Part shown: positions 1-8,685 of the stretch, in pieces
How positions within the stretch are numbered: position 1 is the stretch's first letter
How the letters are laid out: each line of letters opens with the position of its first letter
From: Euglena gracilis
Lineage: Eukaryota; Euglenida; Euglenophyceae; Euglenales
Assembly (NCBI GenBank): GCA_039621445.1
Contig: CP154955.1
Coordinates: forward strand, 41,424,426 to 41,488,425
Direction of reading: 5' to 3'
DNA: 64,000 bases
Notes under the pieces: model-generated
The model's database searches: none
What the model was told of the DNA's origin: nothing
Seen by the model: only the letters and a program-made list of their open reading frames with translations
Made by a program: the position numbers and the translations under genes

Positions 1-1533
1 ATCCAGCGGAAGTGGATTATCCCTTCCAAGAGCGAGTGGACATCACAAGCTTTTGTGGTGCCCAAACCCGCTGACCAGTCTGGTCAGAAGAAGTGGAGAC
101 TGGTGCTGGATTACCGGTACCTGAACTCCCAAACGAAGGATGACCCCTTCCCGTTACCGCTGATCGAGGATTTGATCACAAAACAATCGGATAACCGGTT
201 GTGGTCAATCTTTGATCTGGAAGACGGTTTCCATCAGATGCATTTGCATCCTGATTCGCAACCGTACACGGCATTCGTGACATCCAAGGGTGTGTACCAA
301 TGGACGGTACTCCCCATGGGTGTTAAGAATGGCCCAGCCATGTTTCAACGCATGATCCAGTGGGTTTTGCGCGATTTACCGTTTGCTCTGGTGTACATCG
401 ATGATGTACTGGTGGGAACCCAACCGCCATCCGCGAAATCGGGCGAGGATATCCTCGACCCGCATTATCGCGATGTGCGCGCGGTATTATCCGCGTTCCA
501 AAAGCATGTGCTTTTTGTGAAGGGTTCCAAAATGCACCTGTTTCGCAAAATTATTAAGTTTTGCGGACACATCCTGAGCAACGGGCAGCGTAAAGCCGCA
601 CCCAGTAAGATGGAGGCCATTAAGAAATGGACTCCTGAGGTCATTAAGACCTTAACGCATTTAAAGGGATTTTTGGGATTAGCCCAATATTACGCGATTT
701 ACATGAAAGATTTCGCGAAAATCGCGGTACCCCTAACCCGACAACTCAAAAATCGGACACCCGATAACGCAAAAGTCATTTGGGATGACCAAATGCGCGA
801 GGCCTTGAATAAAATCAAGGACTTGCTCCTCGAGAACGTGGTTCTCGATATCGCGGATCCATACAAACCGTATGTCCTGGAGGTCGACAGCAGCGATTAC
901 GCTGTTGGCGGGGTTCTTAGCCAGCATAATGCGGCGAATGAACTCCGACCTGTGGCTTTCTTCAGCAGGAAGCTACAGGGCGACAACGGGAAAGGACAGG
1001 TTAAATGGAGCATTCGCGAAAAGGAGACATATGCCATTGTGCTAATTCTCCAGAAATTCCGCAGCTGGATAGCCAGCAGCTTGGTCCAGATACTAGTGTT
1101 GACGGATCATGAGAGCCTTCAACACTGGTATACCGAGGACCTGAACAAGGCCATGTCATCAGTTGGCAGAAGATGCCGATGGCATGAGTTCTTGAGCCAG
1201 TTTAACCTGGTGGTAGTTTATACCCCAGGTCATACGCAAAAAGTTGCGGATCCTCTCAGCCGAGCCCCCTGGTATTATCCTGGGAACCCGGATGAGGGTG
1301 ATGCGACTTTTCATGGCAGCCATGAGGCTGACCAGTTCGCACGTCGATCCGACGCTGCGGACAACATGCTCGATTCACTACCGGTTTCCCGGGTGTATCG
1401 CAGCATCGCCATTTCACCATTGCGTGGAAGGCGCCGGCGTGGACGCACTGCCGGACCCCGTCGCATTACGCGTACGGAAACTCCTACCCCCCTATTTTTC
1501 CGCGAATGGGATTATTCGCGTGACCCTATATAG
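1..1533 (+). CDS. pol: Ty3/gypsy reverse transcriptase-RNase H (5' partial)
   Basis: The frame is open from base 1, so the true start is upstream of the window. Visible RT motifs are a DYRYLN-like block near 105-125, the first catalytic Asp block FDLEDGFHQ at 211-237, LPMG at about 313-324 and the catalytic YIDD at 394-405. The thumb/connection region follows (GFLGLAQYY near 670). RNase H begins near 880 with EVDSSDYAVGG, then a REKE acidic motif near 1016 and TDHESLQ near 1102. The protein would copy the element RNA into cDNA and degrade the template. The last ~50 codons are Arg/Pro-rich and may be out of frame; the integrase continues in frame 2. Confidence 0.93.
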   Translation: MQRKWIIPSKSEWTSQAFVVPKPADQSGQKKWRLVLDYRYLNSQTKDDPFPLPLIEDLITKQSDNRLWSIFDLEDGFHQMHLHPDSQPYTAFVTSKGVYQWTVLPMGVKNGPAMFQRMIQWVLRDLPFALVYIDDVLVGTQPPSAKSGEDILDPHYRDVRAVLSAFQKHVLFVKGSKMHLFRKIIKFCGHILSNGQRKAAPSKMEAIKKWTPEVIKTLTHLKGFLGLAQYYAIYMKDFAKIAVPLTRQLKNRTPDNAKVIWDDQMREALNKIKDLLLENVVLDIADPYKPYVLEVDSSDYAVGGVLSQHNAANELRPVAFFSRKLQGDNGKGQVKWSIREKETYAIVLILQKFRSWIASSLVQILVLTDHESLQHWYTEDLNKAMSSVGRRCRWHEFLSQFNLVVVYTPGHTQKVADPLSRAPWYYPGNPDEGDATFHGSHEADQFARRSDAADNMLDSLPVSRVYRSIAISPLRGRRRRGRTAGPRRITRTETPTPLFFREWDYSRDPI

Positions 1534-1864
1534 TACCATTGTGAATAGACTTCGTAATGGTGAATCCATAGAGAATTACTCTCTATCACCATTGCGGCTT
1601 ATTTTCCGGAATGATTCTGGTTATAAATATTGTATACCCCAAGACCTGGTTGATGATGTGATTTTGAGCTATCACAACCATGGTCACCCTGGGGCCCCCA
1701 AACTTCTTTCACTAGTGGGTCGCAGATATTGCACAACCCTGAGTGAAAAAGATTTATATTCGCGCTGTTTGCGAATTTCGCAACGGTGCCAAATTTGTCA
1801 GGCTGTGAAACCGCGCAGAGGTACCCCCCCCTGGTACGATGGACTTTTTCCCCGTACCACCTGA
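1244..1864 (+). CDS. Ty3/gypsy integrase, N-terminal HHCC domain (frame-shifted)
   Basis: This frame-2 ORF is convincing from about 1620 onwards. It carries the integrase zinc-binding pattern: two His in YHNHGH near 1672-1690, then CQICQ near 1785-1800 followed by a basic tail. This domain binds element ends and multimerises the integrase. The segment upstream of about 1450 overlaps the RNase H frame and is probably not translated. The likely switch from the RT frame lies between about 1370 and 1533, where there is a C6 run. The segment ends near a C9 run, where the core domain continues in frame 3. Confidence 0.8.
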   Translation: MRILSAEPPGIILGTRMRVMRLFMAAMRLTSSHVDPTLRTTCSIHYRFPGCIAASPFHHCVEGAGVDALPDPVALRVRKLLPPYFSANGIIRVTLYSTIVNRLRNGESIENYSLSPLRLIFRNDSGYKYCIPQDLVDDVILSYHNHGHPGAPKLLSLVGRRYCTTLSEKDLYSRCLRISQRCQICQAVKPRRGTPPWYDGLFPRTT

Positions 1865-2057
1865 CATTTTTACGTCCCTCTGCATGGATTTTCTCGAACT
1901 TGAACCTTGCAAAGGATCAGATGACAAAATTTACGATTACGTTTTTGTTGTCGTCTGTCGGCTGAGTGGGTACATAGTAGCCATTCCATGCCGGAAAGCA
2001 GGGTTGACAGCCCAAATTTTGGCATCGTATATTCCTACTCCTAGAGAATGCAACTAG
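1839..2057 (+). CDS. Ty3/gypsy integrase catalytic core, first part
   Basis: Frame-3 segment beginning just after the C9 run at about 1826-1834. It contains CMDFLELEP near 1882-1905, whose Asp fits the first residue of the DDE triad. The core pattern VVCRLSGYIVAIP follows, equivalent to the VDRLSKY block of Ty3 integrases. The second catalytic Asp lies in the next segment, in frame 1. The break is therefore within a single ancestral domain, which makes the copy inactive as sequenced unless the indels are assembly errors. Confidence 0.82.
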   Translation: MDFFPVPPDIFTSLCMDFLELEPCKGSDDKIYDYVFVVVCRLSGYIVAIPCRKAGLTAQILASYIPTPRECN

Positions 2058-3018
2058 GTTAAACCAATCTAACACACACAAATCAGAAATCCTCACGGTC
2101 TCTAATGGGGGTTTTAATCCGAACGAAATCGTGATTGATCAAGATCACTTGATATCTTCGCGGTTTTTTCACAACTTTGTGCGGTTTTACTCGGCATTGA
2201 GCATCATTTTTCCATTATATTCCGCCCGAAAAGGCAATGGTAGAGCCGAGGCAGCCGTGAAATCCGTTGTCAATATGCTTCGCCTTTCACTGGCTGACTC
2301 GGGTAAGAATTGGTTATCCGTTCTTCATTGGTGTTTATTTTACATCAATACCTTGCCAGGGTTGGTATTACCACACTCACCGTACAAAATTGTTTTCGGA
2401 CGAGACCCTCCGGCCATAGGGGATATCCCCTCGGAGAGACCCGCCCGAAGTAGCGTCAGCTGTGAAACGTGGTTTGCAGAAGTGGAATCACTCCGCTCTG
2501 CAGTCCAATCACGTATCACAGAAATTCATTCCAACAAACGGAAATCGTTTTTGCAGAACTTCAACACACCTGTGTATCATCCAGGTGACCGCGTGTGGGT
2601 ACGGCATAACCGCACCCGCATGCAATCTTCCAAGCTAGATCCTCTTTGGCTCGGCCCATGCGAGATTTTGGACAGGTTAGGTAGTGGCGGGCGATATAAA
2701 GTTGCCTTGCCCAACGGGATTGAGGACGTCCATATGGACGACTTCAAACCGTACCTAAGCCCCCCAGACGGAAAAGCTATCCCCTGCCTATATTTCAAGC
2801 CCCGTTCCAGATTACCTGAAACGGACGACTTTGTGGTCGATAAGATAATAGACCACAAGGTCGACATGGGTGTGCACTACTGGAAAGTTCGCTGGAAAGG
2901 GTATGGGCCAGAGGAGGACCCTTGGGAGCCAGCATCCAGTTTTGTTGGATATATCCAGCAGGATTGGAAGCTGTGGAACAAGCGCAATAACATAGACATA
3001 AACATAAACACTTTCTGA
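2008..3018 (+). CDS. Ty3/gypsy integrase core, C-terminal domain and chromodomain
   Basis: Open in frame 1 from 2008; homology is clear from about 2050. IDQDHLISSRFF near 2134-2170 supplies the second catalytic Asp. GNGRAEAAVK near 2233-2262 corresponds to the third acidic residue (GQTE-like motif). A GPY/F-type region follows (PGDRVWVRHN near 2581, LDPLWLGPCEI near 2636). The C-terminus is a chromodomain, about 2825-2960, with aromatic cage candidates in VHYWKVRWKGYGPEEDPWEP. Chromodomains of this family direct integration to modified histones. The stop is at 3016-3018. Confidence 0.92.
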   Translation, partial: QPKFWHRIFLLLENATRLNQSNTHKSEILTVSNGGFNPNEIVIDQDHLISSRFFHNFVRFYSALSIIFPLYSARKGNGRAEAAVKSVVNMLRLSLADSGKNWLSVLHWCLFYINTLPGLVLPHSPYKIVFGRDPPAIGDIPSERPARSSVSCETWFAEVESLRSAVQSRITEIHSNKRKSFLQNFNTPVYHPGDRVWVRHNRTRMQSSKLDPLWLGPCEILDRLGSGGRYKVALPNGIEDVHMDDFKPYLSPPDGKAIPCLYFKPRSRLPETDDFVVDKIIDHKVDMGVHYWKVRWKGYGPEEDPWEPASSFVGYIQQDWKLWNKRNNIDININTF

Positions 3019-3212
3019 AACGATTTCGTTTTGGAGAATGCGTGTGTTTTATGTGAATGTTTCGCGTTTATACCCCCCCTGCACTTCACTCTTTCTCTAT
3101 CTTTCTCGCAGAGTTTTGATTAAGATAGAAGCCTTGCTTTTTCAGTGCACCAGCACTCAAAGCGACTGACAACAAGGTTACCCTTAGTTGTCGTCGTCGT
3201 TCGGGTAGCATC

Positions 3213-3470
3213 ATGCTGCCTGGGCGCGGACCTGGACCAGGTCCACCATGGCCGCAGCCTTCTGGCGCGCCATACCCCCAGTACCCTCAGTATGCTGAGG
3301 CCCCGATTCCGGTGCCCCACATGCTGAGAGGGTTTCAGCCCCGGTATTCGCCGCGGCTACCAGCAGCCGGTCCGCATATGCGGTACCAGATCCATCTGCC
3401 GTCCAGCAGCCAGCACCTCAGCCACCAGCGCAGCGCAGATCGCGCCTGCCCCCGTATGCGGGAGAGATGA
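3213..3470 (+). CDS. Short Pro-rich ORF of unknown function
   Basis: Not recognised. An 85-residue ORF starts with ATG 195 bp after the chromovirus pol stop. It is rich in Pro, Gly and Tyr (PYPQYPQYAEAP). Its stop overlaps the ATG of the next ORF in an ATGA arrangement at 3467-3470, so the two may be one frameshifted gene or two coupled ORFs. No signal peptide or known domain is visible. Confidence 0.4.
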   Translation: MLPGRGPGPGPPWPQPSGAPYPQYPQYAEAPIPVPHMLRGFQPRYSPRLPAAGPHMRYQIHLPSSSQHLSHQRSADRACPRMRER

Positions 3471-4390
3471 TCTTCCGCACTACGGAGACGTTGGAGCGGG
3501 CGATGCGTATGTGCGCACACCCCCCAACGGAGCCCTTTATGCACGCCCTTTGGGATGCATACTGTGCTCAGTTGTTGGTGGTAGCCAACACCCCTGTGGC
3601 TCAGTGGTGTCCCTGCAGTCAAGCCCTGATGACGGGGAGACGGTATTTCTCGTCCGCAGCCGATTCCGGATTTGAGCCTGGCGAGACCATGATGGATCTG
3701 GGCGTGTATGTGCCGCCCATGCTGCAAACGCAGACGCCGGTGGGATCCCACACCGTGCATATGCGTGAGCACACGCCCCCACCGGTAGGTGAGGCTGTGC
3801 ATGTCCCACCTGGGATGACGAGAATTTTTGCTCACCCGCCCTCGCCGCAGCGAATGCCGCCGCGCGAGCCGCCAGCGGAGCAATTTGTCTCGCGGTACGC
3901 GACGCACGCGGATTACCCGCGCGGCGCACGCGTGCTCCCAGCCGGACAGTCGGACGTGCCCTCTGAGGCATACGTCCAACACATGTTCATGCACTGGATG
4001 CCACAAGCATCACCGGTCGCCCCTGTCCCTGGAGTTGAGCCACGGAGGCAGGCGGAGCCCATAGTGGTGGAGGATGAACCTCCCCACCGTGAGGCAGCCC
4101 GACCGCCCAGTGCAGCCCCTGTCCAGACTGGGGATGTCCCCCGTCGGCAGGAGACTCCCTACTATCACATGGCACCTCCGGGAACCGAGCAGGATGAGCT
4201 TGCTTGGCACTTCCTGCAGGAGCCAGTATTCGCGTCTGAAGAGCACCGGACGAGGTATTACTCCTCTCTGGCTGCCCTTCAGGGCCGTGGATACACCCCA
4301 TACCATCCGTACCAGCCGCAGCTGCGGGTGGCAACCCCGGTATTACCCGGTGAGCCCCGGCAGGTCTGGCAGTATTACCTGCCACCCTGA
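3467..4390 (+). CDS. Uncharacterised Pro-rich protein downstream of chromovirus pol
   Basis: A 307-residue ORF whose family I do not recognise. The N-terminal ~70 residues look globular (FRTTETLERAMRMCAHPPTE, then a Cys-containing stretch VAQWCPCSQAL). The remainder is Pro/Glu/Arg-rich and ends in a Tyr/Pro-rich tail. It lies on the same strand as the pol and downstream of it, in the position where some LTR elements carry an env or accessory gene. No transmembrane segment or signal peptide is seen, so an envelope role is not supported. It could instead belong to the gag of a neighbouring element. Confidence 0.5.
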   Translation: MIFRTTETLERAMRMCAHPPTEPFMHALWDAYCAQLLVVANTPVAQWCPCSQALMTGRRYFSSAADSGFEPGETMMDLGVYVPPMLQTQTPVGSHTVHMREHTPPPVGEAVHVPPGMTRIFAHPPSPQRMPPREPPAEQFVSRYATHADYPRGARVLPAGQSDVPSEAYVQHMFMHWMPQASPVAPVPGVEPRRQAEPIVVEDEPPHREAARPPSAAPVQTGDVPRRQETPYYHMAPPGTEQDELAWHFLQEPVFASEEHRTRYYSSLAALQGRGYTPYHPYQPQLRVATPVLPGEPRQVWQYYLPP

Positions 4391-4461
4391 AGCGCGACAG
4401 GACTACGGAGAACCTTACCCCACAGCCCAGGCGACCCAGCCCACGGGACGCGGAAGGCGGT

Positions 4462-5037
4462 GTGGCAATGCAAGTGGAAGCCAGCCAGGATACCCCGGCT
4501 GGACGACCACCGGCAGAGGCACAGGTGGCGATGAGCCGTCCTGTTGCCGTAATGCCACCGCCGATCCCTCCGGTATGGAAGGAGCCGCGACCCCCTACGT
4601 CGAAGCCAAGCCCACGCCAGGCTCCTAGCAAGCGCCCAGCCACGCCATCACCGCGACGTGCAGCAGAGCGGCCAGGTCCCTCCCCAGAGATGGAATGGGA
4701 AGGAACCGAACCGACTCCTGCGGCACCGAGCCCCCGCGAGGGCAAAGGCAAGGGAGAAGGCAAAGGCGTGGCCGGCAAAGGGAAGGGTGAGGGTAAAGGT
4801 AAGGGCGCAGGACGTGAGGAGGAAGAAGAACCAGCAGAAGTCCTCTCGGACTTTGAGCATATGCTCAGGTTCAAGGAGGAGCTGGAGGACGAAGGCTGGC
4901 GAATGCAGCATGATTACCATGTTGCAGGAAACCGGCCCGTCACCTCCACAAGCAGTCATCGATGTGGTATTACGCCACACCGAGAACCGAGTCAGACTAT
5001 TCCATTACGGAATATATCTGTACGCCTTCGAAGGTGA
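4462..5037 (+). CDS. Uncharacterised ORF with Lys/Gly/Glu-rich linker
   Basis: The frame-1 ORF is open from 4354, with the first ATG used here at 4462. A Pro-rich N-terminal part is followed by a KGKGEGKG-type repeat (about 4740-4810) and an acidic patch (REEEEEPAE). A helical segment, SDFEHMLRFKEELEDEGW, lies near 4849-4902. From about 4930 the plausible protein continues in frame 2, so the annotated stop at 5037 is probably beyond a frameshift. Low-complexity basic/acidic linkers are common in retroelement Gag-like proteins, but no nucleocapsid zinc knuckle is visible. Confidence 0.45.
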   Translation: MAMQVEASQDTPAGRPPAEAQVAMSRPVAVMPPPIPPVWKEPRPPTSKPSPRQAPSKRPATPSPRRAAERPGPSPEMEWEGTEPTPAAPSPREGKGKGEGKGVAGKGKGEGKGKGAGREEEEEPAEVLSDFEHMLRFKEELEDEGWRMQHDYHVAGNRPVTSTSSHRCGITPHREPSQTIPLRNISVRLRR

Positions 5038-5398
5038 AGGTGGCAGACCCTTGCTGGATGCCCAGCCAGGTTTCTGGGAGCTCTGGTTTTGGCTGGGATA
5101 CCCCGGCCAGAACTGGGGTCTCTTCAGCGATTCCACTGGTCGCAGTTACCTGCACCAGTTGGGTTTTCGGGACAAGCGTGTGTTGGCCCGAAGGCTGAAG
5201 GCAGCCTTCGACTGTATCCACACAGTCGGCCCTCTCGGCGTGCAGTGGGAATTCTACCCACTACACCCCGACATCGAACGCCTGATCGAGGTGTTGTGGT
5301 GCAACAACCTTCAGGTATGGCTGGTGAGCCATTACGGTCCACCTTCCGCGTTAGGCGTGTTTCCCTGGCTTACCCGCAGAGGTATGCCCTCTGCTGTA
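4931..5398 (+). CDS. Uncharacterised globular segment, frame 2 (middle of ORF chain)
   Basis: This frame is open from 4658 to 5830, but the protein-like portion is about 4931-5400. It begins AVIDVVLRHTENRVRLFHYG and continues with an aromatic-rich stretch (FWELWFWLGYPGQNWG), then a segment with Trp, Tyr and Leu ending near FPWLTRRG. It reads like a folded domain rather than low complexity, but matches nothing I recognise. It appears to link the preceding frame-1 ORF to the following frame-1 ORF, implying two compensating frame changes. Confidence 0.4.
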
Positions 5399-6015
5399 AG
5401 TACTGCTGGCAGGAATTTCCTGTCGACTTCTGGGGATTCGGCGTGCGCGGAAGTCCTCCACCGCCTCGGGATAACCCGGGCCTGGAGATGGGACGCCGCA
5501 TGCTTAGGCATGTGTGCCGCGACGCCCCGGGTGTCCAGGGCAAAAGTCGCCGCGTCCACAAGCAGCGTATTTTTATGCTGCAGCAGTTCTGGTGGCGAGC
5601 CTGGACCACCTATGTCATGGAGGTGTATATACATCTCCGTGACCCCCAGGACGATAGGCCTGGTATGGAAAGCCTGCCACCGGATTACGGTGACGCCATC
5701 GAGGGTCCTCGTCGTCGTCGGATTCTCGGCCACCTGCGCCCCAACTGGCACCTGGCTGATATCAGCCTGGAGGAACATTTGCGGCGACAGTTTGGCGGTA
5801 CCCTCGACCGGGAGGTATTCCTTCCGCTGATGTCTCACCCGAAGGCCATCCTCGACCAGCGTATGCCGATTCTGGCATGCGTTCAGGAGTTCGAGGAGGG
5901 CTTTTTCGACGTCTGGGAAGACACGCGTTACCGCGGCTTCCCTGGGCCCGAACAGGCCTGCCAACGCCTGGGTGCGGCCATCATGGCCGCCACCCTGGCC
6001 CAACAGCGCCAGTAG
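5089..6015 (+). CDS. Uncharacterised globular ORF with CCKYC motif
   Basis: The frame-1 ORF is protein-like from about 5330. It contains a CCKYCWQEFP motif near 5390-5420 that could be half of a zinc site. A basic stretch (RRMLRHVCRDAPG, SRRVHKQR) follows, then an aromatic/acidic segment (FWWRAWTTYVMEVYIHLRDP). The C-terminus reads AIMAATLAQQRQ before the stop at 6013-6015. The next ORF begins 44 bp before this stop in another frame. Family unknown; it is part of the five-kilobase same-strand ORF chain that follows the chromovirus pol. Confidence 0.45.
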   Translation: MAGIPRPELGSLQRFHWSQLPAPVGFSGQACVGPKAEGSLRLYPHSRPSRRAVGILPTTPRHRTPDRGVVVQQPSGMAGEPLRSTFRVRRVSLAYPQRYALCCKYCWQEFPVDFWGFGVRGSPPPPRDNPGLEMGRRMLRHVCRDAPGVQGKSRRVHKQRIFMLQQFWWRAWTTYVMEVYIHLRDPQDDRPGMESLPPDYGDAIEGPRRRRILGHLRPNWHLADISLEEHLRRQFGGTLDREVFLPLMSHPKAILDQRMPILACVQEFEEGFFDVWEDTRYRGFPGPEQACQRLGAAIMAATLAQQRQ

Positions 6016-7837
6016 CAGTACGCTGGCCTTTTACAGGCTGGCGGATGCCCAGGGATGCCGATGGCACCCCGACGATCCTCGTTCGCCCGAGGATCTGCGC
6101 GCCTTCATCGCCCCAGAGGATGAACCTCTGGCGCGAAGGAGACGTGAGGCGTCAGTCGCTTCCACCACCGCGATTCCGCGGCGGGAGGAACGCGACCGCA
6201 GCCCCTCCGTCACCATTCTGGAGGCAGCGCCGCCGTCTCCGACAGGAACGGCTGTATCCTTCGTCTCTGCCCCGCGAGCGGCAGGGGAACGATCGGTTTC
6301 CCCGGCTCCCGCGGCGGCTTCCGTCTGTCCACCGGTAGGTGGAGACCAGGAACTCCCTCAGGAGGCAGGCGAGAACGTGGAGGATATCCTCTACGCTGCT
6401 CTGCATCCTCCGGCACAGCCTAGGCCCGACGGAGCACCCGCAGGGGATATACCTGTGGCTGCTACGCCTGTCCCAACGGCTGAGCTTCCAGCCGAGGTGA
6501 CTGGTATGGTCGTCGAGGATATCCTCGAAGAACCTACCAACCCCGCAGCACGCACCTCATTAGGAGGCCGTGTGCTCGGCGCCGTGGTCACTGGCATTAC
6601 TGCCGTGGCTGCTGCACTAACGCCACGAGGTGGAGGCGTAGCATCAAGCTCCGCCGCCGAGGTCGTGGAGACACCAGATGTCGGTATCCCCACACCCCCA
6701 TCTCCGGCAGCAGTGCGACCATCTTCAGGGGATGAACCCCAGCCGACAGAGCCATCTGTCGCACCGGCTACACCGGAGGACCAACCTCCCGTAGCACCTG
6801 CGCCAGCGGTTGTGGAGGATCAACCTCCTAGACCGGATGTCGAGATGGAAGAGGAGGAGATACCCCCACGACCACCGACACCGCGCAGGGTTCCTGCCGT
6901 CCCGAGGACAATGGCAGAGTTTCTGGGAGTGCCAGCGCCTGTGGAAGCACCGATTCCGGTGACGACCACAGTGCCACGCCTCGTCGGACAGGATGAACCT
7001 GCTCGGCGACGGCCGGCTGAACAACCCCAGGAACGAGTGCCGACACCTCGGAGCGTCATGCGCGACCCAGCGGTCAGTATGCCCGCTTCGCCCAGACGGC
7101 AAACGTCTACTCCGGCACCATCGGCTCCTGATACCAGGAGTAAGCCGCAGGCGTCGTCTCCTGATTCCGGGAGTGCGAAGCCGAAAGGAGGCAAACCGGG
7201 TGCTGCACCCTGTAAGCCCCCTTCCAAAGGCGGTGATGGGAAACCACCACCGAAAGGTGGCGCTGGAGGTCAGACTGGCGGACAGCCGAAAGGCCCTACG
7301 ACAATGCACGACTATTCGGCCGTTGCATCGTCCGGGTACGGCCAGAGCAAACCGAAAGGTAAGGCTCGTGGTCGACAGGCCCAATCTTCCGCCGGATCGA
7401 CGGATGAGGAGCAGGATGAACCTGCTTCACCTCCTGTGTCTGCGGATGCCCAGCTCTGGACCCAGGATATCCTGACTAGACTAGGCACCGTGGAAGAGAG
7501 GACGAAGAAACTGGCTGCTATTAGGCACCAGACAGGGTCACTGAATCGATGGATTCAGCCCCTCTTCGTCCGAGGAGAACCTTTTCACTATGCCCCGGAA
7601 CATACCTGGACATACTGGAATAGGCGCTCCCCCAGAGTACTGGCACAGTACTTTGCGAGGACTGCGTGTTGGATTTCCAACACGGCACGTCCTTTGCCTG
7701 GACGTGCACCGTGTGCCACCACGTGCGGCACAACCAACCGCTTGTGCATGTGTGCAAGCGGCAGGTGCAATCCTCGTGGTTCCATCACAGGGCATATGTG
7801 CCGAACTGTGTGGCGCTCGTATGTGGCGAGTGCCTGA
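5972..7837 (+). CDS. Large Pro/Ala/Glu-rich ORF of unknown function
   Basis: A 621-residue frame-2 ORF. After a short globular start (FYRLADAQGCRWHPDDP) it is dominated by Pro, Ala, Val and acidic residues, typical of a disordered region. Recurrent acidic segments such as VEDILEEP and VEMEEEEIPP occur. A basic Gly/Lys/Pro part (KPKGGKPGAAPCKPPSKGG) lies near 7170-7260. A short predicted helix, WTQDILTRLGTVEERTKKLA, lies near 7457-7516. From about 7625, after a C5 run, the likely product continues in frame 1, so the last ~70 codons here are probably not native. Confidence 0.5.
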   Translation: MRPSWPPPWPNSASSSTLAFYRLADAQGCRWHPDDPRSPEDLRAFIAPEDEPLARRRREASVASTTAIPRREERDRSPSVTILEAAPPSPTGTAVSFVSAPRAAGERSVSPAPAAASVCPPVGGDQELPQEAGENVEDILYAALHPPAQPRPDGAPAGDIPVAATPVPTAELPAEVTGMVVEDILEEPTNPAARTSLGGRVLGAVVTGITAVAAALTPRGGGVASSSAAEVVETPDVGIPTPPSPAAVRPSSGDEPQPTEPSVAPATPEDQPPVAPAPAVVEDQPPRPDVEMEEEEIPPRPPTPRRVPAVPRTMAEFLGVPAPVEAPIPVTTTVPRLVGQDEPARRRPAEQPQERVPTPRSVMRDPAVSMPASPRRQTSTPAPSAPDTRSKPQASSPDSGSAKPKGGKPGAAPCKPPSKGGDGKPPPKGGAGGQTGGQPKGPTTMHDYSAVASSGYGQSKPKGKARGRQAQSSAGSTDEEQDEPASPPVSADAQLWTQDILTRLGTVEERTKKLAAIRHQTGSLNRWIQPLFVRGEPFHYAPEHTWTYWNRRSPRVLAQYFARTACWISNTARPLPGRAPCATTCGTTNRLCMCASGRCNPRGSITGHMCRTVWRSYVASA

Positions 7838-8685
7838 ACGCCTGGAAGCACAGCTTGAACTACTCCTACAGTGAGAGTGCTCACGACAGGGATATCCCTG
7901 CCTTGTGCATCAACTGTATAGGAGGCAAGTTCGTGCAGACTGCTGATGGAGCAGTCACCACCATTGTCCCCCAGCACTGGGAGACACTGGAGAAGTGGAA
8001 GAAGGAGTACAAGCAGGTGGAAGGCCGCCTGAAGCACTCCGACTTCCGAAAGGTAGAAAGCTACCGCCACACGGGAATGGCCCGCGAGTTCCAGATCGAC
8101 GCTGGGGCAATGCGCCTCGCCGTCGAGGAACACGCCAAGGTAAGAATGCCTTACCTCTGGACTGATGGCGATTGGGAGACACAGGTTTACCCCCTGTTCT
8201 CCAAGCGTCAGCATGGCGGATACGCCTTGCCACTGTGGCCTCCTGAAGAACACGATTTGGTGGACTTCAGAGGTTGGTTGGCGGCTGTATTACGGCCCCA
8301 TACCGCAAGAGCTCGGACAGCGAGGTGGATGTATGACATCAACTTCAAGCAGACCCCGGGGATGCCCCCGCAGGTGCCTGCGAATCACCCCCGGATGAAT
8401 TACGTCATCTGGCCGGTGATGCTGCCCAGAATGTTCTGGGAGCAGCTCCAACGGTATCTTCAGCATCATGCTGAACGTACCAGGGAGAAGCTGCCGGATA
8501 ATTGGATCAAGGACTGGGAGACCCCTTCCTTTGATGTCAACGATCCGGAGCTCAACACCATTCGGAGTGAATCAGCTCCGCCGCGTTCCCCACGCCAACT
8601 GGAGTTGGTTGAGGACCCATTAGGGGATCCCCAACACGACTACTGGCGTGAGGTGCGCGAACGCCCAGCCGATAAAGGCAGGTGA
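7624..8685 (+). CDS. Cys-rich putative zinc-binding protein (3' end of ORF chain)
   Basis: Frame 1 is open from 7624 after a stop at 7621-7623. Pairs of Cys occur as CEDC (7654-7665), CTVC near 7702, VCGEC near 7822 and CINC near 7908, with intervening HH/H residues. The spacing suggests one or two treble-clef, RING- or PHD-like zinc sites, but I cannot assign a family. The second half is globular, with repeated Trp motifs (PYLWTDGDWETQVYP, WPVMLPRMFWEQL), and the protein ends with an acidic tail. The stop is at 8683-8685. The good codon structure suggests it was recently functional. Confidence 0.55.
   Translation, partial: ALPQSTGTVLCEDCVLDFQHGTSFAWTCTVCHHVRHNQPLVHVCKRQVQSSWFHHRAYVPNCVALVCGECLNAWKHSLNYSYSESAHDRDIPALCINCIGGKFVQTADGAVTTIVPQHWETLEKWKKEYKQVEGRLKHSDFRKVESYRHTGMAREFQIDAGAMRLAVEEHAKVRMPYLWTDGDWETQVYPLFSKRQHGGYALPLWPPEEHDLVDFRGWLAAVLRPHTARARTARWMYDINFKQTPGMPPQVPANHPRMNYVIWPVMLPRMFWEQLQRYLQHHAERTREKLPDNWIKDWETPSFDVNDPELNTIRSESAPPRSPRQLELVEDPLGDPQHDYWREVRERPADKGR

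Larger units (their letters stand above)
1..3018 (+). mobile_element. Ty3/gypsy chromovirus, 3' part of pol
   Basis: Domain order is reverse transcriptase, RNase H, integrase (zinc finger, then DDE core), GPY/F-like region and chromodomain. This order is diagnostic of the chromovirus branch of Ty3/gypsy LTR retrotransposons. The 5' part (LTR, gag, protease, start of RT) lies before the window. The coding sequence is split over frames 1, 2, 3 and 1 again; two of the switches lie near runs of C at about 1485 and 1825. No LTR can be confirmed because the other copy would be outside the window. The 195 bp that follow (3019-3212) show no gene. Confidence 0.93.

Noticed and set aside
3467-4390. Envelope gene of the chromovirus
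   Set aside because: Position would fit, but no signal peptide, transmembrane helix or fusion-like segment is visible; the protein is Pro-rich and soluble-looking.
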